A DNA stretch of 44,569 nucleotides, taken from NCBI GenBank assembly GCA_017430835.1, contig JAFRMD010000088.1, positions 1-44,569 on the forward strand, written 5' to 3'. Each line of letters opens with the position of its first letter. Position 1 is the first letter of the stretch. The notes below the pieces were generated by a model. It did no database searches. It saw only the letters and a list, made by a program, of their open reading frames with translations, and was not told where the DNA came from. This DNA comes from Methanosphaera sp. (lineage in GTDB: Archaea; Methanobacteriota; Methanobacteria; Methanobacteriales; Methanobacteriaceae). A program made the position numbers and the translations under genes. Shown here piece by piece: positions 36,282 through 44,568 of this stretch.

Positions 36282-37304
36282 ATGGTCACATATTCTGAAG
36301 CTGGAGTAGACATAAGTTTAGAGGAAAAGACTGTTAAAGCATTAACAGGCGAACTATCCGAAACATTAGAATATAGAAATATTATAAAAAATAAAGGACA
36401 CTTTGCAGCACTAGTTGACTTTGGTACACAAGCCATAGCAATGAGTACTGACGGTGTTGGAAGTAAAATATTAATCGCAAATCTAATGAACAAATTTGAT
36501 ACCGTCGGAATTGACTGTATCGCAATGGTAGTAAATGACATATTATGTGTAGGTGCAGAACCTATTGCCATGGTTGACTACCTCGCAGTAGAAGAACCAA
36601 ATCCAGAAATAGCAAGCGAAATAGGTAAAGGATTAAAAAAAGGATGCCAACAAGCAAAAATTGCAATGATTGGTGGAGAAACAGCATCCCTACCAAAAAT
36701 AATTAAAGATTTTGATTTAGCTGGAACTGGAATAGGAACTGTAGAAAAAGACAAAATAATAACAGGTTCAGAAATTCAAGATGGTGACATTATCATAGGA
36801 ATTGAAAGTAGTGGAGTACATAGTAACGGATTAAGTCTAGCAAGGAAAGCATTACTCGACCTTGCAGGATATAAAGTTGAAGACCCATTACCAAATAGTG
36901 AAAAAACTGTTGGTGAAGCATTATTAGAACCTACAATAATTTATGTTGACCCAATCATGGAATTATTAAATGCAAACATAGAAATTCACGGATTAGGACA
37001 TATTACTGGCGGAGGATTTAGTAACTTAAAAAGATTAAACCAAAATATGAATTATTTAATCACAGATTTACCAGAAGTACTTCCAATATTTGAAGCAATA
37101 CAAAAAACAGGCATTGAAAGTAAAGAAATGTACCATGTATTCAATATGGGAATAGGATTTACAGTAATATTAAACAAAGAAAACAAAGACAAAGCACTAG
37201 AAATATTAAATAAATATCATAACTCTTATGTGATAGGAGAAGTTGAATCAAGCGAAGAAAACAAAGTTATTATAACCGCAAGAAATGAAAACATAGAATT
37301 ATAA
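36282..37304 (+). CDS. purM: Phosphoribosylformylglycinamidine cyclo-ligase
   Basis: The 340-residue protein starts at the ATG at 36282, which follows a perfect AGGTGATA site; a GTG within that site at 36273 is not the start. Features are [10 protein letters not shown], the ATP-binding [16 protein letters not shown] and GGETASLP, and [15 protein letters not shown]. PurM closes the imidazole ring to form aminoimidazole ribotide in purine synthesis. It is followed by comC after 14 bases. Confidence 0.94.
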   Translation: MVTYSEAGVDISLEEKTVKALTGELSETLEYRNIIKNKGHFAALVDFGTQAIAMSTDGVGSKILIANLMNKFDTVGIDCIAMVVNDILCVGAEPIAMVDYLAVEEPNPEIASEIGKGLKKGCQQAKIAMIGGETASLPKIIKDFDLAGTGIGTVEKDKIITGSEIQDGDIIIGIESSGVHSNGLSLARKALLDLAGYKVEDPLPNSEKTVGEALLEPTIIYVDPIMELLNANIEIHGLGHITGGGFSNLKRLNQNMNYLITDLPEVLPIFEAIQKTGIESKEMYHVFNMGIGFTVILNKENKDKALEILNKYHNSYVIGEVESSEENKVIITARNENIEL

Positions 37305-37318
37305 TTGAGGATGTAAAA

Positions 37319-38350
37319 ATGAAGATTAGTATAGATAATGAGCGAGAATTAATCGAAAAAATATTAAAAGCTTATGATGTTAAAGAAAATGAAGCAAATA
37401 TCGTTGCAGATGTAATAACAGATGGAGATTTGAAAGGATTTTCAACACATGGAATTGGAAGATTTCCACAATACATAAAAAGCATCCAAGCTGGAACTAT
37501 TAAACTAGAAGGTGATTATGAAATAGAAAAAGAAACCCCTTCTTCAGCAATGATAAATGGAAACCATAAATTTGGACATTACATTACAGTTAAAGCAATG
37601 GATTTGGCTGTTAAAAAAGCTAGTGAAAATGGAGTAGGTGTTGTTGGTATACATAACAGTAACCATTACGGTATTGCAGGTTACTATGCAGATTTAGCAT
37701 CAGTTCAAGACATGATTGGAATTGTTATTTCAAACACCGAACCTGCAATGGCACCATTTGGTGGTAAAAAGGCATTATTAGGTACTAATCCAATTACAAT
37801 AAGCATTCCTTCAGATGATATTCATAATTATATCTGTGTAGATATGGCTACTAGTATAACAGCAAGAGGAAAACTTCTTGAGTCAAAAAGAAAAGGAGAA
37901 CCAATACCTGAAGGTTTAGCATTAGACAAAGATGGAAAACCAACAACAGACCCTGAAGCTGGATTGGAAGGTTCAATATTACCATTTGGTGGATTCAAAG
38001 GATATGCATTGGCATTTATGTTTGAACTGTTAGCCGGTCCATTAGTATCCGCAGCTTGCGGTGAAGACGTGCAAGGTACAGCCACACCAGACGTAATGTG
38101 TACCAAAGGAGATTTATTAATAGTAATTAATCCAGAACACTTTGCAGGTTCAATGCAATTCAAATTCTATGTAGACCAATTTGTAAGAGAAATACGCGAA
38201 GAAAATGGTGTAATTCCAGGAGATCGTGAAATCGAAAATATGAATATAAGCATGGAAAATGGAATTACAATAGACGAAACATTATACCAACAATTAACTG
38301 AAATGGCTGAAGAAAAAGGTTTAAACATTGAATCCTACTTCGAAGAATAA
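37319..38350 (+). CDS. comC: L-sulfolactate dehydrogenase (coenzyme M synthesis)
   Basis: The 343-residue protein is of the malate/L-lactate dehydrogenase 2 family: FSTHGIGRFPQYIKSIQAG, HNSNHYGIAGYYADLA with the catalytic histidine, and LLGTNPITISIP. Such proteins in methanogens oxidise sulfolactate to sulfopyruvate, step three of coenzyme M synthesis; some also act on malate. The nearby comD and comE support ComC. GAGGATG stands before the ATG. A T-run (38385-38391) follows, so comDE may have their own promoter. Confidence 0.85.
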   Translation: MKISIDNERELIEKILKAYDVKENEANIVADVITDGDLKGFSTHGIGRFPQYIKSIQAGTIKLEGDYEIEKETPSSAMINGNHKFGHYITVKAMDLAVKKASENGVGVVGIHNSNHYGIAGYYADLASVQDMIGIVISNTEPAMAPFGGKKALLGTNPITISIPSDDIHNYICVDMATSITARGKLLESKRKGEPIPEGLALDKDGKPTTDPEAGLEGSILPFGGFKGYALAFMFELLAGPLVSAACGEDVQGTATPDVMCTKGDLLIVINPEHFAGSMQFKFYVDQFVREIREENGVIPGDREIENMNISMENGITIDETLYQQLTEMAEEKGLNIESYFEE

Positions 38351-38379
38351 ATAATAAACCATTATTCACCTCCACTACA

Positions 38380-38425
38380 AAAACTTTTTTTAATATATTT
38401 CTTTAAATATTACATATAATATAAT
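38380..38425 (+). promoter_or_regulatory. Terminator of comC and TATA region of comDE
   Basis: AAACTTTTTTT (38382-38391) is followed by TTTAAATATTACATATAATATAA (shortened: ACATATAATATAA at 38411-38424), a TATA-rich stretch about 40 bases before comD. This suggests partial separation of comDE from purM-comC. Confidence 0.4.
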
Positions 38426-38466
38426 TATGATTAGTTTAATTATTCAATACATCAAAGGTGATTTTT

Positions 38467-38970
38467 TTGGATAGTACAGATGTTATATATAATGGGATTA
38501 AAGATGCAGGTATAAATTTTATTGTTAGCGTACCTTGTGCAAATTTAAAAAAATTATTAGAATTGATAGATGAAGATGAAGAAATCAAACATGTCCCAGT
38601 AACACGGGAAGAAGAGGGATTTGGCATATGTGCTGGAGCATACATGGGTGGATTAAAACCTGCAATATTAATGCAAAACTCCGGATTAGGCAATAGTGTA
38701 AATGTTTTAACATCCCTTATGAAATTATATAATTTTCCAATATTAATGATAATTAGCCACAGGGGAACATTTGGTGAAGGAGTATATGGACAAATTCCAA
38801 TGAGTAAAGCAACAACTAAGATTTTTGATAGTTTGGACATTACATATTACAAAGTAAATTATCCCCATGAAGCCCAAGACATTGTTAAAAAAGCATGGCA
38901 TTTATCTTCAATTTCTGAAGATCCAATTGCATTACTATTTGACATAAATTATTGGAATAAAGGTGTTTAA
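38467..38970 (+). CDS. comD: Sulfopyruvate decarboxylase alpha subunit, TTG start
   Basis: The 167-residue protein begins at the TTG at 38467 ([18 protein letters not shown]), in agreement with ComD N-termini. The in-frame GTG at 38458 belongs to the ribosome binding site AGGTGATT. It has the alpha-chain pattern of split thiamine diphosphate decarboxylases ([21 protein letters not shown]). With ComE it decarboxylates sulfopyruvate to sulfoacetaldehyde, step four of coenzyme M synthesis. It ends one base before comE. Confidence 0.92.
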   Translation: MDSTDVIYNGIKDAGINFIVSVPCANLKKLLELIDEDEEIKHVPVTREEEGFGICAGAYMGGLKPAILMQNSGLGNSVNVLTSLMKLYNFPILMIISHRGTFGEGVYGQIPMSKATTKIFDSLDITYYKVNYPHEAQDIVKKAWHLSSISEDPIALLFDINYWNKGV

Positions 38971-38971
38971 T

Positions 38972-39547
38972 ATGCAAAGATATGATGTTATTAAACAGAT
39001 AGTTAAGACAATAAATGATGAACTATTAATTTCAAATATTGGTTTTCCTTCAAGAGAACTTTATGGAATTAAAGATAGACCAAACACTTTCTATATGTCT
39101 GGTTCTATGGGAATGGCAACTCCAATAGGTTTGGGATTAGCATTAGCACTAGAAAAGCATGATGATGAAAGAAAAGTAGTGGTTATTGATGGTGATGGAT
39201 CATTACTCATGAATTTTGGAGAACTTGTAACAGTGTATGCTCAAAATCCAAAAAACTTAATTATTGCCTTAATTGATAATGAAGCATATGGTTCAACTGG
39301 CTCTCAAGAAACATATACTTCCATGATAAACTTATATAATATTGTAAAGAGTATTGGTTTTAAAGAAGTATACCACATTAATGCCAAGGAAAATGTTGAA
39401 GGCATCAACATGTCAGACTACATTAATAAAAAAGGGCCAATCTTTTTACACATTAAGACAAATCCTGGAAATAATGATGCTCCAATTATTGATTTAACCC
39501 CTTCTCAAATTAAAAATAGATTTATAAACTCTGTAAAAAATAAATAA
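38972..39547 (+). CDS. comE: Sulfopyruvate decarboxylase beta subunit
   Basis: The 191-residue protein starts at the ATG at 38972 with AAAGGTG before it; the GTG at 38963 is inside that site. It carries the thiamine diphosphate/magnesium motif GDGSLLMNFGELVTV...LIDNEAYGSTGSQ (two separate parts). It pairs with ComD. The gene ends with a T-run terminator at 39560-39566, after which the tRNA cluster on the other strand begins. Confidence 0.92.
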   Translation: MQRYDVIKQIVKTINDELLISNIGFPSRELYGIKDRPNTFYMSGSMGMATPIGLGLALALEKHDDERKVVVIDGDGSLLMNFGELVTVYAQNPKNLIIALIDNEAYGSTGSQETYTSMINLYNIVKSIGFKEVYHINAKENVEGINMSDYINKKGPIFLHIKTNPGNNDAPIIDLTPSQIKNRFINSVKNK

Positions 39548-39555
39548 TCCCTCTA

Positions 39556-39568
39556 CAACTTTTTTTAT
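39556..39568 (+). terminator. T-run terminator after comE
   Basis: ACAACTTTTTTTATA follows the comE stop by about 10 bases and has the same form as the other gene ends here. Confidence 0.5.
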
Positions 39569-39622
39569 AAAAAAATATTAAAATAATAACTAAAAAATTT
39601 CCAGAAAACTAGTAAAAGTAAG

Positions 39623-39697
39623 TGCTCCGACCGGGATTTGAACCCGAGTCTTCGGCTCGAAAGGCCGAAATGATTGGCCGGACTACACTATCGGAGC
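39623..39697 (-). tRNA. tRNA-Glu (anticodon TTC), copy 1
   Basis: The acceptor stem GCTCCGA/TCGGAGC is perfect with A at position 73. The anticodon arm is TCGGC-CTTTCGA-GCCGA, giving TTC. The T-arm is complete. CCA is not encoded. It differs from the second copy at 40014-40088 by one base in the T-loop (TTCAAAT here). It is the last gene of the second tRNA unit. Confidence 0.95.
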
Positions 39698-39715
39698 AAA
39701 ACTATATTTTAAAAA

Positions 39716-39790
39716 TGGGGCCGAGGCCGAGAATCGAACCCGAGTCACGGGATCCACAGTCCCGAAGAATAACCACTATCCTACCTCGGC
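39716..39790 (-). tRNA. tRNA-His (anticodon GTG), CCA encoded, G-1 not encoded
   Basis: The stem GCCGAGG/CCTCGGC is perfect; the anticodon arm CGGGA-CTGTGGA-TCCCG gives GTG. The discriminator is C73 and CCA is encoded (39716-39718). The base before G1 is T, so the extra G-1 that marks tRNA-His would have to be added after transcription, by a Thg1-like enzyme. Confidence 0.95.
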
Positions 39791-39820
39791 ATTTAATAAA
39801 AAGTTACATTCTCTTCTAAG

Positions 39821-39904
<84 letters not shown>

Positions 39905-39925
39905 ATATAAAATATAATTTCCAAT

Positions 39926-39940
39926 ATTTTATATAAAGGA
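39926..39940 (-). promoter_or_regulatory. TATA box of the tRNA Leu-His-Glu unit
   Basis: On the minus strand CTTTATATAAAATATTG lies about 25-35 bases upstream of the 5' end of tRNA-Leu, the right distance for an archaeal promoter. Confidence 0.6.
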
Positions 39941-40013
39941 ATGTATTTGCTTAATAAATGTTCTAGAAACTATAAACATTATAATAATTAATAATAAAAG
40001 AAAGTTCTAGAAA

Positions 40014-40088
40014 TGCTCCGACCGGGATTCGAACCCGAGTCTTCGGCTCGAAAGGCCGAAATGATTGGCCGGACTACACTATCGGAGC
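40014..40088 (-). tRNA. tRNA-Glu (anticodon TTC), copy 2
   Basis: The same structure as copy 1: perfect GCTCCGA/TCGGAGC stem and anticodon TTC. The T-loop reads TTCGAAT, so the copies differ only at position 57 (A or G). CCA is not encoded. It is third in the first tRNA unit. Confidence 0.95.
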
Positions 40089-40101
40089 AAAATTTTTAGT
40101 A

Positions 40102-40178
<77 letters not shown>

Positions 40179-40189
40179 AAAAATTATAG

Positions 40190-40262
40190 CGCCGTCGGCA
40201 GGACTTGAACCTGCGACCAATCGGTAAACAGCCGAACGCTCTACCTACTGAGCCACGACGGC
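40190..40262 (-). tRNA. tRNA-Asn (anticodon GTT)
   Basis: The stem GCCGTCG/CGACGGC is perfect with G73, which suits archaeal Asn. The anticodon loop CTGTTTA gives GTT. The anticodon stem has a T-T mismatch at the outermost pair (27-43). CCA is not encoded. It is first in the unit that starts at the TATA box near 40300. Confidence 0.94.
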
Positions 40263-40295
40263 ACCTTCCATCTTACAATAGTTTATTTATAATTG

Positions 40296-40308
40296 CTTAT
40301 ATATAAAC
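40296..40308 (-). promoter_or_regulatory. TATA box of the tRNA Asn-CAT-Glu unit
   Basis: The minus strand reads GTTTATATATAAG, a near-perfect archaeal TATA box, about 35-45 bases before the 5' end of tRNA-Asn. The rest of the stretch 40263-40555 is A-rich and shows no gene; the promoter of the radical SAM gene must lie at its right end. Confidence 0.65.
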
Positions 40309-40555
40309 CTACCTATGAAAATCTAAAATGAGAATAATAGTTTTCAATACAATATAATGTTTGTTTTCATAGTATTTATACTTAACTAAAAAAATAAAAA
40401 TAAAAAGAATAAAAGCTTAAAAAAGAAATCAAGATTATTGAAATTGAAAAAAAAAATATTAAAGAAAAAAAAGATAAAACAACGAAAATAAGTATTAGAA
40501 AGTTATAAAATAATTATAATTATATAATAATTTTTTTAAGGGAGGAACTTACATT

Positions 40556-41566
40556 ATGGATTTAATTGAAAAGATTAATAATAAAGAAATCTTTGATTTG
40601 TTAATTGAAGCAAATAGAATCACTGAAAAAGTTCATGGAAAAGAAGTAACATTAGAACGTGCAATTTTTCTATCCTGGTGGTGTGAAAAAGGAGATTGTA
40701 AATTTTGTTATATGTCCTCTCAAAAAGAACGTATCCAAGATCCAGATAAAGCAAAAAGACATGTTAAAGGAATATATGCAGAGGCTGAACTAACCAAACG
40801 AATGGGATGGAATATAGAATTTTTATCAGGAGGATACGGAATTTACACGACCGAAGAGATAAAAGAAATATCTGAAACGATTTATGACATTACAGATAAA
40901 CCAGTTTGGCTAAATATTGGCATTACAGAAGAATTAGATAAATATAGTGAGGAAATTATTGGTGTAACTGGTGCAGTAGAAACTGCTAATCCTACATTCC
41001 ATAATGAAGTTTGTCCAAGTAAATCAATAGAAGATATTAAAAAAATGTTAATAAAAGCGGGAGAATTAGGTTATAAAAAAGCAATAACAATTATTATTGG
41101 ATTAGGAGAAGAAATTGAACATTTAAATGATTTATTTGATTTAATTGAAGAATTAGATATTGATCGCATAATTTTCTATTCATTAAATCCACATCCAGAT
41201 ACTGAATACCATTTAACTCCGCAACCAGCTTCATTATATTATGCTAGCATTGTAGCAAGTACAAGAATTCGTTTTCCTAAAATAGAGATAATTACTGGAA
41301 CATGGACAGATAACCTTGCCAACATGGGTGTTTTACTAAAAGCAGGAAGTAACGGTTTAACAAAATTTCCTTTATTTAAAATGTATGGAAATCGTTTTGG
41401 AAGAAGGGTCGAAGAAGAAGTATATTGGGCGGATAGAAAATTAAAAGGTAGCTTTTCTGATATGAGTTTGCTTACCAAAGGAAATAATCTAAGACCTGAA
41501 CTTGAACCCTATATTAAAAGATACATTGATATGTGTTACGATAATTTAAATATTAAAAAAATTTAA
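40556..41566 (+). CDS. BioB-like radical SAM protein with unusual cysteine spacing
   Basis: The 336-residue protein has three cysteines in WWCEKGDCKFCYM (Cys43, Cys48, Cys51), a CX4CX2C pattern rather than the usual CX3CX2C. The rest follows the BioB/HydE-like barrel: LSGGYGIYTTEEI, TGAVETANPTFHNEVCPSKS, and IIIGLGEEIEHLNDLFDLI. It resembles the uncharacterised archaeal radical SAM homologues of biotin synthase (COG1856 type, from memory). Substrate unknown. A GGGAGGA site precedes the ATG. About 100 bases separate it from gatB. Confidence 0.75.
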   Translation: MDLIEKINNKEIFDLLIEANRITEKVHGKEVTLERAIFLSWWCEKGDCKFCYMSSQKERIQDPDKAKRHVKGIYAEAELTKRMGWNIEFLSGGYGIYTTEEIKEISETIYDITDKPVWLNIGITEELDKYSEEIIGVTGAVETANPTFHNEVCPSKSIEDIKKMLIKAGELGYKKAITIIIGLGEEIEHLNDLFDLIEELDIDRIIFYSLNPHPDTEYHLTPQPASLYYASIVASTRIRFPKIEIITGTWTDNLANMGVLLKAGSNGLTKFPLFKMYGNRFGRRVEEEVYWADRKLKGSFSDMSLLTKGNNLRPELEPYIKRYIDMCYDNLNIKKI

Positions 41567-41674
41567 AACACCAAAATTTAAATTAATTGAATATCAAAAT
41601 ATAAATATAGAATATAATATTTTATCAAAAAAAATTAAAAAGATTATTTATTTGGAGGAATACTTATTACAGAT

Positions 41675-43033
41675 ATGATGTGTGGATTGGAAATCCACGT
41701 ACAATTAAATACGAATTCAAAATTATTTTGCAGTTGTCCAACAAATTACCAATCAGCACCAAATAATACCAACATATGCCCAGTATGTTTAAACCAACCC
41801 GGTGCAAAACCATTTCCACCAAACCAATCTGCTTTAGATAATGCAATTAAAGTAGCTTTAATGTTGGGTTGTGAAATTTCTGATGAAATCATATATTTCA
41901 TGAGAAAACATTACGATTACCCTGACTTATCAAGTGGTTACCAAAGAACATCAGTTCCAGTAGGCATCAATGGAGAACTAAACGGTGTTAGAATTCATGA
42001 AATTCACGTTGAAGAAGATCCGGGACAATATAAACCAGATAGAGGAACTGTTGATTTCAATAGATCCGGAATTCCATTAATAGAAATTGTTACAGAACCA
42101 GATATGAAATCTCCTGAAGAAGCTAGGACTTTCTTAAACGAACTTATTCGTGTACTTAATTACAGTGGAAGTGCTCGTGGTGAAGGTACCATGAGAGCAG
42201 ATGTAAACATTTCTATTGAAGGTGGTAAAAGAGCAGAAGTTAAGAACGTTAACTCCATTAGAGGTGCTTACAAAGTTCTTAAATTTGAACTAATCAGACA
42301 AAAAAATATTTTAAGACGAGGAGGAGTAGTTCAACAAGAAACTCGCGCATACCTAGAATCTCAAATGATTACTGTTCCTATGAGATTAAAAGAAGATGCT
42401 GATGATTATAGATACATACCGGACCCAGATCTTCCACCAATGAAAATTGACCCAGCACACGTTGAAGAAATTAGAGAACATATGCCTGAACCAGCTCACT
42501 TAAAAAGTGCAAGGTTTGTTGAAGAATATGGAATTGATGAAGCTGACGCTAAAGTATTAACTTCCGAATTAGAATTAGCTGATGCATTTGAAATTGTGTG
42601 TAAAAAAGTGGATCCTAAAGTTGCTGCCAGATTAATGAGAGATGAACTTAAAAGGGTTTTACATTATAATAAAATCCAATATTCCGAAAGTAAAATTACA
42701 CCTGATGACATTATTGAATTGATTGAATTAATTGATTCAAAACAGGTTACTCCCGAAGCAGCCCACAAATTAATTGAACAAATGCCAGGTAATGATAAAA
42801 CACCTACTCAAATCGGTAAAGAAATGGATATTTTAGGTGTTGTTGAAGATGATGCAGTAGAAAATGCAATTAATCAAGCAATTGAAGAAAACCCTAAAGC
42901 AGTTACTGATTACAAAAATGGTAAAGAAAATTCAGTTAACTTCCTTGTTGGTCAAGTAATGAGATTAACAAAAGGAAAGGCAAATGCTGGTGAAACAAAC
43001 AAAATTATTAGAGATAAATTAGATCAAATGTAA
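41675..43033 (+). CDS. gatB: Asp/Glu-tRNA amidotransferase subunit B
   Basis: The protein is 452 residues from the first ATG and begins MMCGLEIHVQLNT, as GatB does. It has the zinc cysteines (FCSCPTNY...NICPVCL), VEEDPGQYK and IPLIEIVTEPDM, and a C-terminal YqeY-like tail. GatCAB turns Glu-tRNA-Gln and/or Asp-tRNA-Asn into the amide forms. The only ribosome binding site, GGAGGAA (41654-41660), is about 14 bases from this ATG but well placed for an in-frame ATT at 41666, so the true start may be earlier by three codons. Confidence 0.94.
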   Translation: MMCGLEIHVQLNTNSKLFCSCPTNYQSAPNNTNICPVCLNQPGAKPFPPNQSALDNAIKVALMLGCEISDEIIYFMRKHYDYPDLSSGYQRTSVPVGINGELNGVRIHEIHVEEDPGQYKPDRGTVDFNRSGIPLIEIVTEPDMKSPEEARTFLNELIRVLNYSGSARGEGTMRADVNISIEGGKRAEVKNVNSIRGAYKVLKFELIRQKNILRRGGVVQQETRAYLESQMITVPMRLKEDADDYRYIPDPDLPPMKIDPAHVEEIREHMPEPAHLKSARFVEEYGIDEADAKVLTSELELADAFEIVCKKVDPKVAARLMRDELKRVLHYNKIQYSESKITPDDIIELIELIDSKQVTPEAAHKLIEQMPGNDKTPTQIGKEMDILGVVEDDAVENAINQAIEENPKAVTDYKNGKENSVNFLVGQVMRLTKGKANAGETNKIIRDKLDQM

Positions 43034-43076
43034 TCCATTTTGATCTACCTATTAAACAACAATAAGGAGGGATTTG

Positions 43077-43883
43077 ATGAGTGATTATAAAAAAGTTAAA
43101 GATTACATGACAAGAAATGTAATCACAGTAGATCCTGATATGACAATTACAGAAATTAAAGAACTTATTAAAAAAACTGGACACGATGGTTTCCCCGTAG
43201 AAAAAGACAATAAAATTGTAGGCATGATCACTACTTCAGATATCCTTATCCGTGATTCAAAACCAACAGTTCGTGGCATGATGTCTGATGATATTGTTAT
43301 AGCAAATGAAGAATTATCTATTAACGAAGCTGCAAGAGTCATGTTTAGAATGGGAATTTCCAGATTACCTGTAACAAATGAAAAAAAGAAGGTTTTAGGT
43401 ATTATAACCAATACAGACATATTAAGATCACATATTGAACGTTCTACACCTGAAAAAGTAGACCAATATAGGCAAACCGTAGAACAGTTATATGGAATTA
43501 AAACTGAATTAATTAAGGATAACATTAAAGTTAAGGATTTGAAACCTACACAAGACAAGGTTTATGCTGATGAACTTCAAGGTAGAACCTATGAAATTGA
43601 AAGAGGTCTTGCAGAACCAATCATTGCTGTTAAAACTGCTGAAGGCAAATATGTAGTGGTTGATGGTCACCACAGATTAGTTGCTTCTTCAAGGATGGGT
43701 CATGACGAAATTTTAGCATATATTATAATATTAAGCAAGCCAATTAAGTTAGGTATTGAAAAAACTGCTGAAAAGAGTGGCATTTTTTCTATTGCAGATA
43801 TTAATATTATTGCTGATGCTCAGCATCCTTTGAATGCAATTACTGGAAGTTTAAGAGACAATAATACTATTATAAAGAAGTGA
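43077..43883 (+). CDS. CBS-domain protein with a C-terminal ParB-like domain
   Basis: The 268-residue protein has two CBS domains (VKDYMTRNVITVDPDMTI to about residue 60 and VRGMMSDDIVIANEELSI to about 120), then a ParB/sulfiredoxin-like domain with the conserved VVVDGHHRLVAS. CBS pairs sense adenine nucleotides or SAM. The GHHR motif in ParB relatives binds or hydrolyses nucleotides. The whole is known only as a conserved archaeal combination, function unknown. The ATG at 43077 follows AAGGAGG; hisE starts 5 bases after the stop. Confidence 0.85.
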   Translation: MSDYKKVKDYMTRNVITVDPDMTITEIKELIKKTGHDGFPVEKDNKIVGMITTSDILIRDSKPTVRGMMSDDIVIANEELSINEAARVMFRMGISRLPVTNEKKKVLGIITNTDILRSHIERSTPEKVDQYRQTVEQLYGIKTELIKDNIKVKDLKPTQDKVYADELQGRTYEIERGLAEPIIAVKTAEGKYVVVDGHHRLVASSRMGHDEILAYIIILSKPIKLGIEKTAEKSGIFSIADINIIADAQHPLNAITGSLRDNNTIIKK

Positions 43884-43888
43884 AATGA

Positions 43889-44176
43889 ATGAAAGATCAA
43901 ATTATTAGAGAAGTTTATGACACCCTAGTTGACCGAAAAAATAATCCTACAGATTCTTATACTTCCAAGTTAATGCAAGATTCTGAGAAAAAAGCTGAGG
44001 ATAAAATTCTTGAAAAACTTGGTGAAGAAGCTACAGAAGTAATTTTAGCCAGCAAAAATAATGAAGATTTAGTTCATGAATCTGCTGATTTAATATTTTT
44101 TACAATATTAAATTTAGCATATAAAGGAATTGAATTAGATGATTTATTTGATGAATTAATAAATAGACACAAATAA
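43889..44176 (+). CDS. hisE: Phosphoribosyl-ATP pyrophosphatase
   Basis: The 95-residue protein matches His[35 protein letters not shown] is cut here to its core [14 protein letters not shown], followed by HESADLIFF. HisE removes pyrophosphate from phosphoribosyl-ATP in step two of histidine synthesis. It is separate from hisI, as usual in archaea. It follows the CBS-ParB gene closely and ends with a T8 run at 44216-44223. Confidence 0.92.
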   Translation: MKDQIIREVYDTLVDRKNNPTDSYTSKLMQDSEKKAEDKILEKLGEEATEVILASKNNEDLVHESADLIFFTILNLAYKGIELDDLFDELINRHK

Positions 44177-44282
44177 TTTATTCGTTATTTTCCACCCCCA
44201 CCCCAAATTATAATCTTTTTTTTATAGATAAATTATTTTATAAAAAACAAACTTAATAATTAGAATCGTTATAAATATACTC

Positions 44283-44456
44283 ATGAAATTAACAAAGGAT
44301 TCTCTTATTAAGGAAGCTGAACTTTTTTATGCAAGAGAAAGCATCAAAAAACATCCCGAATTAGTTGGAATAAATGATGGCGAATCCATTGGAACTTTTT
44401 TTGAACATGAATTTAAAAAAATATTTAAAAAAAAATGTAATATTGGAATGAATTGA
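44283..44456 (+). CDS. 57-codon ORF, possible remnant of a restriction endonuclease
   Basis: The frame reads from ATG at 44283 to TGA at 44456. The peptide has LFYARESIKKHPELVGINDG and SIGTFFEHEFKKIF, which I recall from the N-termini of some type II restriction endonucleases (GT-x-x-EH-x-F). A complete enzyme would be several times longer, so this would be a truncated remnant. There is no ribosome binding site. It could also be an intact small protein. The similarity is from memory only. Confidence 0.35.
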   Translation: MKLTKDSLIKEAELFYARESIKKHPELVGINDGESIGTFFEHEFKKIFKKKCNIGMN

Positions 44457-44478
44457 ATAAAGAGGTTATACTCATTTT

Positions 44479-44568
44479 TTAGAAAATTTTTTCTCCATCA
44501 ATCCATATGTGGGTTATTTCTTTAGTGTTATTATTTAATCCAATATTTTCTCCTTGTTTGTATTCTAC
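44479..44568 (-). CDS. C-terminal end of a minus-strand gene, product unknown
   Basis: An open frame enters from the right edge and stops at TAA (44479-44481). The 29 visible residues end EITHIWIDGEKIF. A final IWIDGEKIF-type strand is common at the ends of amidohydrolases, but this is too short to assign. It runs towards hisE. Confidence 0.5.
   Translation of the reverse strand, partial: VEYKQGENIGLNNNTKEITHIWIDGEKIF

Noticed and set aside
39622..39819. Open frame of 65 codons on the plus strand
   Set aside because: It covers two tRNA genes on the other strand; the peptide is the translation of tRNA complement.
40380..40500. A-rich tract with AAAATAAAA-like repeats
   Set aside because: Simple low-complexity DNA; no regular unit or spacer pattern, so neither a CRISPR array nor a satellite.
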